A stretch of 64,000 bases of DNA from Glaciimonas sp. PCH181. Lineage in GTDB: Bacteria; Pseudomonadota; Gammaproteobacteria; Burkholderiales; Burkholderiaceae_D. The notes under the pieces are model-generated. The model had not been told where the DNA came from and ran no database searches. It saw only the letters and a program-made list of their open reading frames with translations. The stretch spans positions 434,001 to 498,000 of the forward strand of contig NZ_PYFP01000001.1 of NCBI RefSeq assembly GCF_003056055.1, given 5' to 3'. Below, one piece after another: positions 44,122 through 53,085 of this stretch. Every line of letters begins with the position of its first letter. The first letter of the stretch is position 1. A program made the translations under genes and the position numbers.

Positions 44122-45540
44122 ATGAAAATCTACCCTGTGATTCTTGCTGGCGGTTCCGGGACGCGCTTATGGCCTCTCTCGCGTGAGGCATTGCCTAAGC
44201 AATTGCTGCCGCTGTGTTCCACATTTTCGATGCTGCAAGAGACCTCGCAACGCTTGTCCACGTGGTCGGAATTAATGCCGCCGTTAATCACTTGCGGTAA
44301 CGAACATCGGTTTTTGGTTGCGGAACAATTGCGCGCCATCAACATCGCTCCGTTAGGTATTTTGTTAGAACCCGAAGGCAGAAATACCGCGCCATCGGTA
44401 GCTGTCGCGGCACATTTTCTGTTGAAGCAGGATAAAGATGCGGTGATGCTGGTACTGCCCGCCGATCATGTTATCGCTGACGTGCCCGCTTTTCATACGG
44501 CGATGCAGCGTCTTCTGGGAGCTGTGGAACTCGGCGCACTAGCGACCTTCGGTATTGTGCCGACTGGACCTGAAACTGGCTATGGCTATATCCGCCGGGG
44601 CAGGGCGCTGGATGTTGATGAGGGATGTTATGCGGTTGAACAATTTGTAGAAAAACCCGATCTTGCGACAGCAGAAGCATTTATTGCGGATCAGGCTTAT
44701 AGCTGGAATAGCGGCATGTTTCTATTTCAGGCGGCGAGTTATCTCGAAGAGTTACGTGCATTTCGGCCAGCCATTGCCGATAGCTGCGAAAAAGCGTTTT
44801 CCGGTGCTTATCATGATCTGGATTTCTGCCGTTTGGATGAGGCATCGTTTGCGGCCTGTCCGGCGGAATCGATTGACTATGCGGTGATGGAACATACCCG
44901 GCATGCGGTCGTGGTGCCAACCGAAATGGGCTGGAGCGATGTGGGATCGTGGTCGGCGCTTTGGGAAATACTGGCGGCCGATGCCGACGGCAATGTCGTA
45001 CGCGGGGACGTGTATTCAGACCATGTTCAGAACTCGATGATTCGCGCAGAAAATCGTTTTGTCGCAGTGATTGGCGTAGAAGATTTGATTGTGGTGGAAA
45101 CCAAGGATGCGGTGTTAGTGGTGCACAAAGATCATGTACAGCGCGTCAAGAAAGTTGTCGATGACCTCAAGAAAAATAGCCGCACAGAGCATATGAATCA
45201 CGCCAACGTCTATCGCCCGTGGGGAAGCTATGAGGGCATCGATATTGGTGACCGTTATCAGGTAAAGCGCATTACGGTGAAACCGGGCGGAAAATTGTCG
45301 CTGCAAATGCATCATCACCGCGCTGAACATTGGGTGGTTGTCAGCGGCACCGCGCGCATTACGTGCGGAAAAGAAGAAAAATTTCTTACCGAGAATGAGT
45401 CTACTTATATACCGATTGGCGTGACGCACCGGCTGGAAAATCCCGGCAAGATGCCGCTGCATTTGATTGAGGTGCAGTCAGGTGGCTATTTGGGCGAGGA
45501 CGATATTGTACGGTTTGACGATATTTATAAGCGCAGTTAA
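44122..45540 (+). CDS. manC: Mannose-1-phosphate guanylyltransferase / mannose-6-phosphate isomerase (bifunctional)
   Basis: A 472-residue type II PMI-GMP enzyme. The N-terminal nucleotidyltransferase domain has VILAGGSGTRLWPLSREALPK with its Lys, and FVEKP; the C-terminal cupin isomerase domain has RPWGSYEGID, VKPGGKLSLQMHHHRAEHW and PIGVTHRLENPG. It makes GDP-mannose, so mannose (or fucose, rhamnose or another derivative) is part of the polymer. No phosphomannomutase gene lies in the window. Confidence 0.94.
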   Translation: MKIYPVILAGGSGTRLWPLSREALPKQLLPLCSTFSMLQETSQRLSTWSELMPPLITCGNEHRFLVAEQLRAINIAPLGILLEPEGRNTAPSVAVAAHFLLKQDKDAVMLVLPADHVIADVPAFHTAMQRLLGAVELGALATFGIVPTGPETGYGYIRRGRALDVDEGCYAVEQFVEKPDLATAEAFIADQAYSWNSGMFLFQAASYLEELRAFRPAIADSCEKAFSGAYHDLDFCRLDEASFAACPAESIDYAVMEHTRHAVVVPTEMGWSDVGSWSALWEILAADADGNVVRGDVYSDHVQNSMIRAENRFVAVIGVEDLIVVETKDAVLVVHKDHVQRVKKVVDDLKKNSRTEHMNHANVYRPWGSYEGIDIGDRYQVKRITVKPGGKLSLQMHHHRAEHWVVVSGTARITCGKEEKFLTENESTYIPIGVTHRLENPGKMPLHLIEVQSGGYLGEDDIVRFDDIYKRS

Positions 45541-45593
45541 GCGCTAGTGTTGACGCATTTTCTAACGAGGGATTTTCTTGGGAGGATTCAATC

Positions 45594-46586
45594 ATGTCGC
45601 TCATTTCAAAGGTTCCGTTTAGATCGCTTCTTTTTACGACCTCCGTGATAACGCGCAATATTTTGCAGAGGAGATCAATCTTAAGATTGAGGACATGGCG
45701 CAGGGCAATCCTATTACTTGTTAATGGCAGGCAGCACGTGCAGTTGATCCGCATCCTTAGTCATCCGCAATCTGCGCAATTAATGCTGAATAATCCCGAG
45801 ATGTCTTATAAATATTTGCGGAATTACATTTCCTTTGATATCTCTACAAAGAATAGTCTGGCGATATTAATCGGACATTATTCTTATCTGCAAAAGCATT
45901 TCAAAGAGGATTTTTTGAATCTTGTCTATCATCGTCCGATTCCGCTCTGGTCAAAAACTATCAACGATGTGACTTTTGAAATAGCGATGGATTTTCCGCA
46001 TACGATCGATTACGAAGGGGATTTATGTCTGGTATTCAAAAAAGATCAGGTCAGTATTTATCGGATCATTTTTGTTATAGCGAATGGCAATTCATTTCAG
46101 CTTGAGGACGATAACGTCATCTTTCTTTCCAGTGTTCAGGGAATGCGTGATTTTGAAGGTGTGAAACTAGCGACAAAGCTTTGCCATGATATTCAGCCCG
46201 CACATTTATTGATGGCTGCGCTGAGTGGTGTAGGAAAGGCGCTTGGTTTTGACACGATTGTGAGTATTGGGAATAAAAACCAGATTTCGCAGGGGGTGAA
46301 ATTCTATTTTTCTTACGATAAGTTTTTTGATAATTATGGTGATCGTGTTCCCGATACAAATTTTTATAAGATTCCGCTTCCTTATAAAGAAAAACCGTTA
46401 GATTTCATTGAAAACCACCACCGCAAGAGAACACAAAAAAAGCGTCAATTTAAAAATGACATCAGAGATGAGGTCGCGCTAGCAATGGTCCAATTTTTTG
46501 TGAAAGAAGTTGATGAAAAAATAACTATTAAAGAGGCGGCAAAAAATATGCTGACCACTTCTTACATCGGCGATGGTTATAGCTGA
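45594..46586 (+). CDS. VirK/YbjX family protein (DUF535)
   Basis: A 330-residue protein with the VirK/YbjX pattern: an N-terminal basic helix, HYSYLQKHF, the FVIANG and LSSVQGM segments, HDIQPAHLLMAALSGVGKALGF and a lysine-rich tail. GGGAGG precedes the ATG. The biochemical role is not established; relatives affect outer membrane lipid A remodelling and virulence. Its position between manC and a GumK-like gene is unusual and suggests a link to envelope or polymer assembly. The AT-rich base composition of its second half differs from its neighbours and may indicate later acquisition. Confidence 0.85.
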   Translation: MSLISKVPFRSLLFTTSVITRNILQRRSILRLRTWRRAILLLVNGRQHVQLIRILSHPQSAQLMLNNPEMSYKYLRNYISFDISTKNSLAILIGHYSYLQKHFKEDFLNLVYHRPIPLWSKTINDVTFEIAMDFPHTIDYEGDLCLVFKKDQVSIYRIIFVIANGNSFQLEDDNVIFLSSVQGMRDFEGVKLATKLCHDIQPAHLLMAALSGVGKALGFDTIVSIGNKNQISQGVKFYFSYDKFFDNYGDRVPDTNFYKIPLPYKEKPLDFIENHHRKRTQKKRQFKNDIRDEVALAMVQFFVKEVDEKITIKEAAKNMLTTSYIGDGYS

Positions 46587-46702
46587 ACTATCTCTTGCGC
46601 GCTTCAGATTGGTGTTTGTTGAGAAAGTCCTTGGCGGTAAAAGCCTCGCGCGAAGGCTATGCCACGATATACGTTGCCTGACATCAAACTAAGGAGAAGG
46701 TA

Positions 46703-47815
46703 ATGCGATCTTTGGTGATTACTGCCCATGATTACCGATCACGGCGCAAGGTCAACATGCATTTCATTGCGGCCGAGTTAAAAAAATATGGGGAGACCAG
46801 TTTTTTTTCTTGCCAGTATAGTTTTCTGTCGCAGTTGAAATCTGATCCCAGAAGCGCGTTAAATCATCTCGCCAATAAAGTTGAGGTACACGATGGCGTA
46901 CGTTGTTTTCTCTGGAAGACATTCATCCATCCGATTAATTTGCGTAAGAATATTTTGTTTCCGGTCGAAAAGTTTCTATTCAGTCGCTATGTCGCTTTTC
47001 CCAGTCCAGTGTTGGTGGAATGGATAAAACAAGCCGATATCGTGTTTTTTGAAAGCGGTATTGCGCCGATTTTCTTCGATCTTGTCCAACGTCTCAATCC
47101 ACTGGCAAAAACGGTCTACATTGCGTCGGATGATCTTGATACGATCAATGTCGCATCGTATGTAAAGTCTGTGTTTGCGCGGGTCGCTTTTAAGATGGAT
47201 GCGCTTTGCCTGACATCGCGCCTGATGGCGGAGGGTATGCCGGGGGTAGAAAACTGTTATGTGATTCCGCACGGTTTCGATTTTTCGGTGGAAGAGCACG
47301 CTGATCCATCGCCTTACGACGCAGGTTTACATGCGGTATCGGTTGGGTCGATGTTGTTTGATCCACTTTTTTTTGTGATGGCGTCCAGACTTTTCCCTGA
47401 GGTCACGTTTCACATTATCGGATGCGGCAGGGGCGCGCATCCGGGCTATGAAAAAAATGTGATAGTGCATGAGGAAATGCGCCATCAGACCACGCTGCCT
47501 TACATCAAGCACGCAGCGATCGGCATCGCGCCATACCGTTCCGAAGAAGTACCGCGCTATCTCTCCGATACGTCGATGAAGTTAATGCAATACGATTTTT
47601 TTAAATTGCCTGCGGTCTGTCCGGCTAGCGTTGTGGGCGACTACACTTCGCGCTTTGGGTATATACCGGGCAATGCCGACTCCATCGCGCATGCCATGCG
47701 GGCGGCCCTGTCTGCGCCAAGGCTCGCGCCGAAGAGAACGCCGTTGCGCTGGTCGGAAGTGGTGGAGCGGATGCTGGCCCCAGAAACATTTTCGGATACC
47801 GGGCTTGTGCCATGA
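46703..47815 (+). CDS. GumK-like glucuronosyltransferase (GT70) family protein
   Basis: A 370-residue GT-B transferase. The N-terminal domain (ITAHDYRSRRKVNMHFIAAEL) and the central KTVYIASDDLDTI, YVIPHGFDF, AVSVGSMLFDP and SDTSMKLMQYDFFKLPAVCP segments match GumK-type enzymes, which add glucuronic acid from UDP-GlcA to a lipid-linked mannose. AAGGAGAAGG lies before the ATG. It is the last recognisable gene of the locus. No UDP-glucose dehydrogenase gene is in the window, so the donor would be made elsewhere. Confidence 0.75.
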   Translation: MRSLVITAHDYRSRRKVNMHFIAAELKKYGETSFFSCQYSFLSQLKSDPRSALNHLANKVEVHDGVRCFLWKTFIHPINLRKNILFPVEKFLFSRYVAFPSPVLVEWIKQADIVFFESGIAPIFFDLVQRLNPLAKTVYIASDDLDTINVASYVKSVFARVAFKMDALCLTSRLMAEGMPGVENCYVIPHGFDFSVEEHADPSPYDAGLHAVSVGSMLFDPLFFVMASRLFPEVTFHIIGCGRGAHPGYEKNVIVHEEMRHQTTLPYIKHAAIGIAPYRSEEVPRYLSDTSMKLMQYDFFKLPAVCPASVVGDYTSRFGYIPGNADSIAHAMRAALSAPRLAPKRTPLRWSEVVERMLAPETFSDTGLVP

Positions 47816-48211
47816 ACCGTGGACAATAAGATTGTTATCCTAAGATCAGCCTAAAGTCGTAAGGAAAATCTGGCACCATCTCTGAGAGAACCCTTGAACC
47901 GGATGCGATTGCATAACGATACCTGACCGCAACCACCAACATCGACGTAAAGCGGCTTTGGATGAAAAAGATTGATGCAATTAAGACGTATACGGCGCTT
48001 CGATTGAAGCCATTTTTGGTACATCCTACAATCGCAGCCGCACAGTCAATAGGTCATTAATTCACCTTTTAGGCCATAAATAATGACGTTTTAGGTTACG
48101 GGCTACTTTTGCGTTAGGCACTGCAATGTTTCTCTGCGTTGGCTGCTGATGAAAGCAATCCTACGCTGCACCTACAAATGTGCATCTGTCGGCAGTGATG
48201 GTTCACTTTTC
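47816..48211. other. Degraded gene-free stretch
   Basis: About 400 bases with no supported gene, between the eps locus and an ABC ATPase relic. Short frames are broken by stops in all directions. No insertion-sequence ends or direct repeats were noticed. The stretch probably belongs to the same decay zone as the next feature. Confidence 0.5.
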
Positions 48212-48500
48212 TTAATGCAGAATCTTCGATAAAAATTCTTTCGCGCGATCTGAAGTCGGGTTGGCAAAAAACGCATCTTTACTGCCATTTTCGACAATCT
48301 GTCCCTGATCCATAAACACGACCCGGTGCGCGACTTTTTGGCAAAACCCATTTCGTGTGTGACGCACATCATCGTCATCCCCTCTTGCGCCAGTTCGATC
48401 ATGACATCTAGCACCTCATTGATCATTTCTGGATCGAGCGCAGAGGTGGGTTCATCGAACAACATGGCAATCGGGTCCATCGATAGGGAGCGAACCGAGA
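48212..48500 (-). pseudogene. Relic of amino-acid ABC transporter ATPase (GlnQ/GltL type)
   Basis: The minus strand encodes [19 protein letters not shown] (Walker B and D-loop) and THEMGFAKK, then the frame shifts; the shifted frame goes on as [18 protein letters not shown], and then [18 protein letters not shown], to a TAA at 48212-48214. One A lost from a run of six would explain the shift. Upstream only a weak trace (VRSLSMDP) of the signature helix remains, and Walker A is gone. So the gene is truncated at its 5' end and frameshifted, and not functional. Confidence 0.85.
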
Positions 48501-48626
48501 TACCGGGAGTATCTGCTTTCGTTGGAAAATGGCACTGATTCCGACTAATAGCACGAATTCGTTCCTATGGCGTTCCAGCAAAACTGATCCTTATTGAGGC
48601 TGTGCCTGGGGCGCGCAACCACGACA

Positions 48627-49532
48627 TCATGTAAACAATAGTCCAGCCTCCAGTAGTCTTTGCTCGACGTCTTTTGATGCTTCACGCAAAGCATGATGCA
48701 AGAACGGCGAGAGTGGGTTATTCAGCGAACGTTGATGCTCAAGTATTCCAATTTCGCGGTAGAAAACGCTCGTTCCCAAAGAGAGTACCCGCACTTTGAG
48801 GGCGCTGCCGTCCATGACCAGCCATAGGGGAACGATTGACATACCTAGCCCTCGCTCTACCATTTTGATGATGACGGACGGCTCGTCGAACTCCAACCCT
48901 TCATTGACCGCGATGCGCCGCCGCCGGAGGTATTGATCGACTTGGCGGCCGCCGGTAGAAAAGCGGTTGTATCGAATAAATTGATGCTCGCGAATCAGGT
49001 CCGTCAGCTTTGTGTGGGTCGAATTTAACGGGGCAATGATGCCGTAGGGCTCGCGGAGTATCGTCTCCCAGCTATGATCTTTTGAAATGTGCGTTGGGCG
49101 AATTATGATTCCCATGTCAATTTCACACGCATCAATTTTTGCCATGATATGCAATGACATTCCCGGGACGATGTTGACTATGACGCGTGGATATTGTTTT
49201 TTTAGCCTTTGTAGTGCATCGCCTAATAGCTGATTTTGCACGCTGGTGATGGCACCGATCTGGATGCTGCCGCCAAAATCGAGCGAGCCTGCGGTGACCT
49301 TCATTTTTTCGTATAGCGCTACGATTTCAAGCGCCAGAGGCAGTAGATTGCACGCTGCTGGACTCAGACTCACCGATTTTGCAGAGCGATCAAACAATTC
49401 GCAGTGAAATTCATCCTCAAGTCGCTTGATCTGCGCACTGACGGCGGACTGACTCAGGCCAACTTTGTCACCTGCAACCGAGAAGGATGCGGCGTTGGCT
49501 GCAGCTATAAATGTTTTCAGATTTCGAATCAT
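48627..49532 (-). CDS. LysR-family transcriptional regulator
   Basis: A 301-residue LysR protein. The helix-turn-helix is in MIRNLKTFIAAANAASFSVA, VGLSQSAVSAQIKRLE and CELFDRSAKSVSLSPA. A longer frame starts at 49580, but the ATG at 49532 gives the standard LysR N-terminus. It is divergent from the VOC-family gene at 49638, 105 bases away, so it may regulate that gene. The effector is unknown. Confidence 0.9.
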   Translation of the reverse strand: MIRNLKTFIAAANAASFSVAGDKVGLSQSAVSAQIKRLEDEFHCELFDRSAKSVSLSPAACNLLPLALEIVALYEKMKVTAGSLDFGGSIQIGAITSVQNQLLGDALQRLKKQYPRVIVNIVPGMSLHIMAKIDACEIDMGIIIRPTHISKDHSWETILREPYGIIAPLNSTHTKLTDLIREHQFIRYNRFSTGGRQVDQYLRRRRIAVNEGLEFDEPSVIIKMVERGLGMSIVPLWLVMDGSALKVRVLSLGTSVFYREIGILEHQRSLNNPLSPFLHHALREASKDVEQRLLEAGLLFT

Positions 49533-49637
49533 GAGCAACCAAATTTTAGGGGCTAAGCCAGTAAAGTATGCATTGTACAACTTAATCTTAATGTCTTATC
49601 CTATCGATACTTATTTAAAATATTCAGAGGATATAGC

Positions 49638-50066
49638 ATGGCTAGCAATAACATTCCGCCGTTCCATCTTGCCTTTCCTGTCAACGATTTGGCTGCAGCG
49701 CGCACGTTTTACGGTGAATTACTTGAATGCCCCGAGGGACGTAGTTCGGATGCCTGGATAGATTTTAATTTTTTCGGCCATCAGATCGTGGCGCATCTTG
49801 CACCGGCAGAAACCGCAAAAGCAGTCACCGGCGACGTCGATGGGAAACAGGTGCCGGTCCGTCATTTCGGAGCGGTGCTTCCTATGGAGCAGTGGGAAAA
49901 ACTTGCCGCCAAACTAACGGCAGAAAAGATTGAATTCGTGATCGAACCGTATATTCGCTTTAAGGGCGAGACAGGTGAGCAAGCAACGATGTTTTTTTAT
50001 GACCCGTCCGGTAATGCGATTGAATTTAAGGCGTTCGGGGACATTAACCAATTATTCGCAAAATAA
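49638..50066 (+). CDS. VOC-family (glyoxalase/dioxygenase-like) protein
   Basis: A 142-residue single VOC protein ([65 protein letters not shown]). His near the start and Glu in AIEFKAF are the expected metal ligands. A GAGG precedes the ATG. Such small VOC proteins include lyases, resistance proteins and isomerases; the sequence does not say which. It is probably the target of the divergent LysR protein. Confidence 0.88.
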   Translation: MASNNIPPFHLAFPVNDLAAARTFYGELLECPEGRSSDAWIDFNFFGHQIVAHLAPAETAKAVTGDVDGKQVPVRHFGAVLPMEQWEKLAAKLTAEKIEFVIEPYIRFKGETGEQATMFFYDPSGNAIEFKAFGDINQLFAK

Positions 50067-50075
50067 AAACGTAAA

Positions 50076-50147
50076 GGGGCGTTCGGCAAAAGGAGATTAG
50101 CCATCTAATTGATTGTGGTGGCTGAATTCCCCTTTTTGCTGACGCCC
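50076..50147. terminator. Long imperfect hairpin after the VOC gene
   Basis: GGGGCGTTCGGCAAAAGG (from 50076) pairs with CCCCTTTTTGCTGACGCCCC (from 50128), and inside these TTAGCCA pairs almost fully with TGGCTGA. The whole 72 bases can fold into one near-complete rod. It lies 10 bases after the VOC stop and before the convergent pntB relic. It may be a terminator or the remains of a small inverted-repeat element. Confidence 0.45.
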
Positions 50148-50182
50148 CAACTGCTTTCGGTAATAAAGTTTTCTGGTATGGG

Positions 50183-50515
50183 TTAATCGACCATCTTCAC
50201 CATCGACTCAATCACTTTCTTCGCATCCCCAAACACCATCATGGTTTTATCCATGTAGAACAACTCGTTATCCAATCCGGCATAACCAGAGGCCATCGAG
50301 CGTTTGTTGACGATGACCGTTTTGGCTTTGTAGGCCTCCAGAATCGGCATCCCCGCAATCGACGATTTCGGATCTTTCGTCGCCGGATTCACCACATCAT
50401 TTGCGCCCCGCACCAGCACCAGCACCACATCCGCCTGGGCAAACTCACTATTGATGTCTTCCATCTCAAACACCTGATCGTAGGGCACTTCCGCCTCGGC
50501 CAATAACACATTCAT
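50183..50515 (-). pseudogene. Relic of NAD(P) transhydrogenase beta subunit (PntB), C-terminal domain III
   Basis: The minus-strand frame from about 50515 encodes [62 protein letters not shown] and [19 protein letters not shown]: the NADP(H)-binding domain of PntB. The membrane domain and the start of domain III are absent. The frame is open for 44 more codons upstream (to 50647), but these residues are not PntB-like, so the 5' part has been replaced. The domain alone cannot translocate protons. Confidence 0.85.
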
Positions 50516-50696
50516 ATAGAAATACGGTGAATATTCGACATCGTTGAATAAGTCACGCTGGTAACTAGATAAGTTGTTATGACTTTGCACAAAATCAAAT
50601 AATTTCCTGTGTAAAAGTTCACTATCGGTTTCATTCGAAGGCTGCATTTGCCTGATTTGCTGAGGCGACTACAATGAATGCATGGAGGTGATCACT

Positions 50697-50897
50697 ATGC
50701 ATCCACATGTAGATTGGAAAGAAGCACCAAAAAGTGCACGCTGGTGGGCAATTGACGCGAATGGTTACGCGCACTGGTTTCTTATTCCCCATGTAGCGAG
50801 CTTTACCGACTTTTGGTTCGCAGAAGAAGTACCGGCACCGACGTTCGGCTATAAAGGTGTCTGGCAAAAAAGTCTGGTAGAGCGTCCGCCAACGTAG
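50697..50897 (+). CDS. Small protein with strong ribosome site, 66 residues, unknown
   Basis: The ATG at 50697 is preceded by GGAGGTGATC (50684-50693), nearly the full anti-SD complement. The 66-residue product is tryptophan-rich (WKEAPKSARWWAIDANGYAHWF, in two runs) and ends VWQKSLVERPPT. It has the look of small phage-type proteins that begin D-W-K-x-A-P, but no firm family can be named. It is alone on its strand between a relic and a lipoprotein gene. Confidence 0.6.
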   Translation: MHPHVDWKEAPKSARWWAIDANGYAHWFLIPHVASFTDFWFAEEVPAPTFGYKGVWQKSLVERPPT

Positions 50898-50979
50898 GAG
50901 GAAAATGCCCAAACGATGCTGAACTGAAAGCGCATTGAGACGTCGAAACGCATGTCGACAACCTTTCAGGAGTCCCATC

Positions 50980-51174
50980 ATGAAACGTCTCACTCTTTTG
51001 CTGATGTTAGCCACGCTACTCGCAGGATGTGTCGCCGAACCCTGGGGGCCGGGTGGTGGAGATTATTACCACGGCACAGGGGTAGGCCGGGATCGAGATC
51101 GCGATCAAGAACGTAGCGAAAGCCGTTATAACGATCCAGGAGAAAGTCCTGGCGAGGGTGGCGGCTATCATTAG
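50980..51174 (+). CDS. Small lipoprotein, 64 residues
   Basis: It starts at the ATG at 50980 after CAGGAG. The signal is MKRLTLLLMLATLLAGC with lipobox LAGC, followed by a Gly-rich segment (GPGGGDYYHGTG), a charged stretch of alternating Arg/Asp (RDRDRDQERSESR) and GEGGGYH. There is no known domain. It is predicted to be anchored in the outer or inner membrane. Confidence 0.7.
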   Translation: MKRLTLLLMLATLLAGCVAEPWGPGGGDYYHGTGVGRDRDRDQERSESRYNDPGESPGEGGGYH

Positions 51175-51277
51175 CCGCTTGCCTGTTCAAATCAAATTTT
51201 CTGTAATCTCCTATCCTAAACTTGCTTTTCCAATAACCTTCAACGACTAAAACGAAGGCACAAAGAGGAGAGTTGCT

Positions 51278-51982
51278 ATGGATCACCAGCAAAACCTGAC
51301 GCCAGCATCCGAATTAGCCAAAAAGAACATAGTACGTTTCCCCAATGAAAGCTACGAATACCGACTTGCGCGCGAGGCGCTGCTGGCCGAGGAAATCGAT
51401 CTGCGACGCCACATCGAACGCGTGGCTGAGCAACGCCGCGCTTTGCCGCCGGGCGGCATCGTTCCCAAGGAGTATCAATTTGTGGGTGAAGACGGTCCTG
51501 TAGTATTTTCCGATTTATTTGGCGACAAAGAGACCCTCGCGATCTATAGCTATATGTATGGTGCTCAGCGCGAACAGCCTTGTCCGATGTGTACTTCGTT
51601 GCTCTCTGCATGGGATGGCGAGGCGGCTGATGTAGCGCAGCGTATTGCGTTGGTGGTGGTGGCGCGTTCGCCAATTGAACGCCTGATCGCATTCAAGAAG
51701 CAGCGCGGCTGGCAACATCTGAGGCTTTTTTCTGATATTCGCGGGGATTACACCCGTGCATATGTGCATGCCGAGGACGCCAATATTCCGGCTTTCAATG
51801 TGTTCACCCGGCGCGATGGTGCGATTCGCCATTTCTGGAGCGGGGAGATGGGTTTTCAGACTGCCGATCCCGGCCCGGATCCACGCGGTGCACCTGATTT
51901 AATGCCGCTCTGGACTATTCTCGATAGCACGCCGGAGGGGCGTGGGGGCAACTGGTATCCCAAACTACACTATCCCGCATAA
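51278..51982 (+). CDS. DUF899 family (thioredoxin-like fold) protein
   Basis: A 234-residue DUF899 protein: ASELAKKNIVRFPNESYEYR at the start, LREALLAEEIDLRRHIERVA-type helix, YMYGAQREQPCPMCTSLLSAWDG with a CxxC pair (CPMC), VVARSPIERLIAFKKQRGW and FSDIRGDYTRAY. Family members are predicted thioredoxin-like dithiol proteins of unknown reaction. GAGGAG precedes the ATG. No neighbours suggest a partner. Confidence 0.9.
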   Translation: MDHQQNLTPASELAKKNIVRFPNESYEYRLAREALLAEEIDLRRHIERVAEQRRALPPGGIVPKEYQFVGEDGPVVFSDLFGDKETLAIYSYMYGAQREQPCPMCTSLLSAWDGEAADVAQRIALVVVARSPIERLIAFKKQRGWQHLRLFSDIRGDYTRAYVHAEDANIPAFNVFTRRDGAIRHFWSGEMGFQTADPGPDPRGAPDLMPLWTILDSTPEGRGGNWYPKLHYPA

Positions 51983-52096
51983 CGTAACGCTTTTGCAGTG
52001 AGACCGCATACTACAACGCAGGGTCGCCGTGCTCACTTGACGATCAGAGCGCGGATAGTTGTGTTTAAAGCGAAATAATGACCTCGCTTGGGGTAA

Positions 52097-52816
52097 TTAT
52101 TTTTGAGGAACATTGGAAATGCCAGACATCAGATGATCGTTGCTGATCGTATTAAAGAATTCCATATTATTTTTTGAGCCGAGTTTTTTCATCAGCGTTT
52201 GTTTCTGTGCGCTGACTGTTTTAACGCTGCGTTGTGTCATCGTGGCGATTTCTGTCAGGCTCAATCCGCGTTTTAATAAACGTATATGTTCAATCTCGGT
52301 GGCAGAGAGCTTGACTTGGGAGATGGCCGGCGAGCGTGGGTTTCTGCCCAGTGTCAACATGTGCTTCAGCATATCCTGCGCTGTCGCGCTATCCATATAC
52401 TTATTGCCGGAGCGGACTTCTTGGACCGCAATAAGTACATTTTTCAGATCACTATTTTTTCGCACAAAGCCTTGTACACCGCATTCCAATGCGTTGTGGG
52501 CAGTTGTAAAGTCTTCGCGTGCTGACAAGATGATAATTTTTAGCGTCGGAAATGATAGGCGGATTTTTTTTATCATAGGCAAACCGTCTGGCATCGCATC
52601 ACCATAAAACGAATAGTCGCAAATCAAGATATCGCAGGCTTGCTCCGAGAGCGCTTTAAAAGCGTCCGATACATTTTGGGCGGTGGCAACAATCCGAATA
52701 TTTTTGTCACTCTCTAAAATGGTTGTTACGCCATGCAGAATAATGGGATGGTCGTCCGCAACGATGACGTCGCAAGCAGAGTGAGAAGGCTGAAAAGTAG
52801 GTGGCGCGGTCATCAT
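52097..52816 (-). CDS. RcsB-like response regulator (NarL/FixJ type)
   Basis: A 239-residue response regulator. The receiver has VIVADDHPIILHGV (acidic pair), the phosphoacceptor Asp in ILICDYSFYGDAMPDG and the KxP-like area near GFVRKNSD. The LuxR-type helix-turn-helix is LSATEIEHIRLLKRGLSLTEIATMTQRSVKTVSAQK. The extended loop after the phospho-Asp is like that of RcsB. It is divergent from the hybrid kinase at 53086, its likely phosphodonor. RcsB-type regulators often govern capsule or exopolysaccharide genes; this could include the nearby eps locus. Confidence 0.9.
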   Translation of the reverse strand: MMTAPPTFQPSHSACDVIVADDHPIILHGVTTILESDKNIRIVATAQNVSDAFKALSEQACDILICDYSFYGDAMPDGLPMIKKIRLSFPTLKIIILSAREDFTTAHNALECGVQGFVRKNSDLKNVLIAVQEVRSGNKYMDSATAQDMLKHMLTLGRNPRSPAISQVKLSATEIEHIRLLKRGLSLTEIATMTQRSVKTVSAQKQTLMKKLGSKNNMEFFNTISNDHLMSGISNVPQK

Positions 52817-53085
52817 ATGTTTGTCTTTTTTTCCTTTAGTAAAAGGCAGTTTGATACTAATCGATAGCCGTCGATAGATGGATTACGTTGATCGTATTCG
52901 ATGCATTGAAGTCGTGTCTGGCCGATTTGGTGCTAAAAGAATTATCTCAATTACGGACAAAAATGGCGATCAGAGGTCTCTCTTTTTTGCCGCGAAATGG
53001 CTCTATAGTGGCAAGAGTTTTCTGAGTTTAAGGGAGTGGCGGATACAGATGCTATGCTGCAACAATATCAAAATACAAAAATGTC

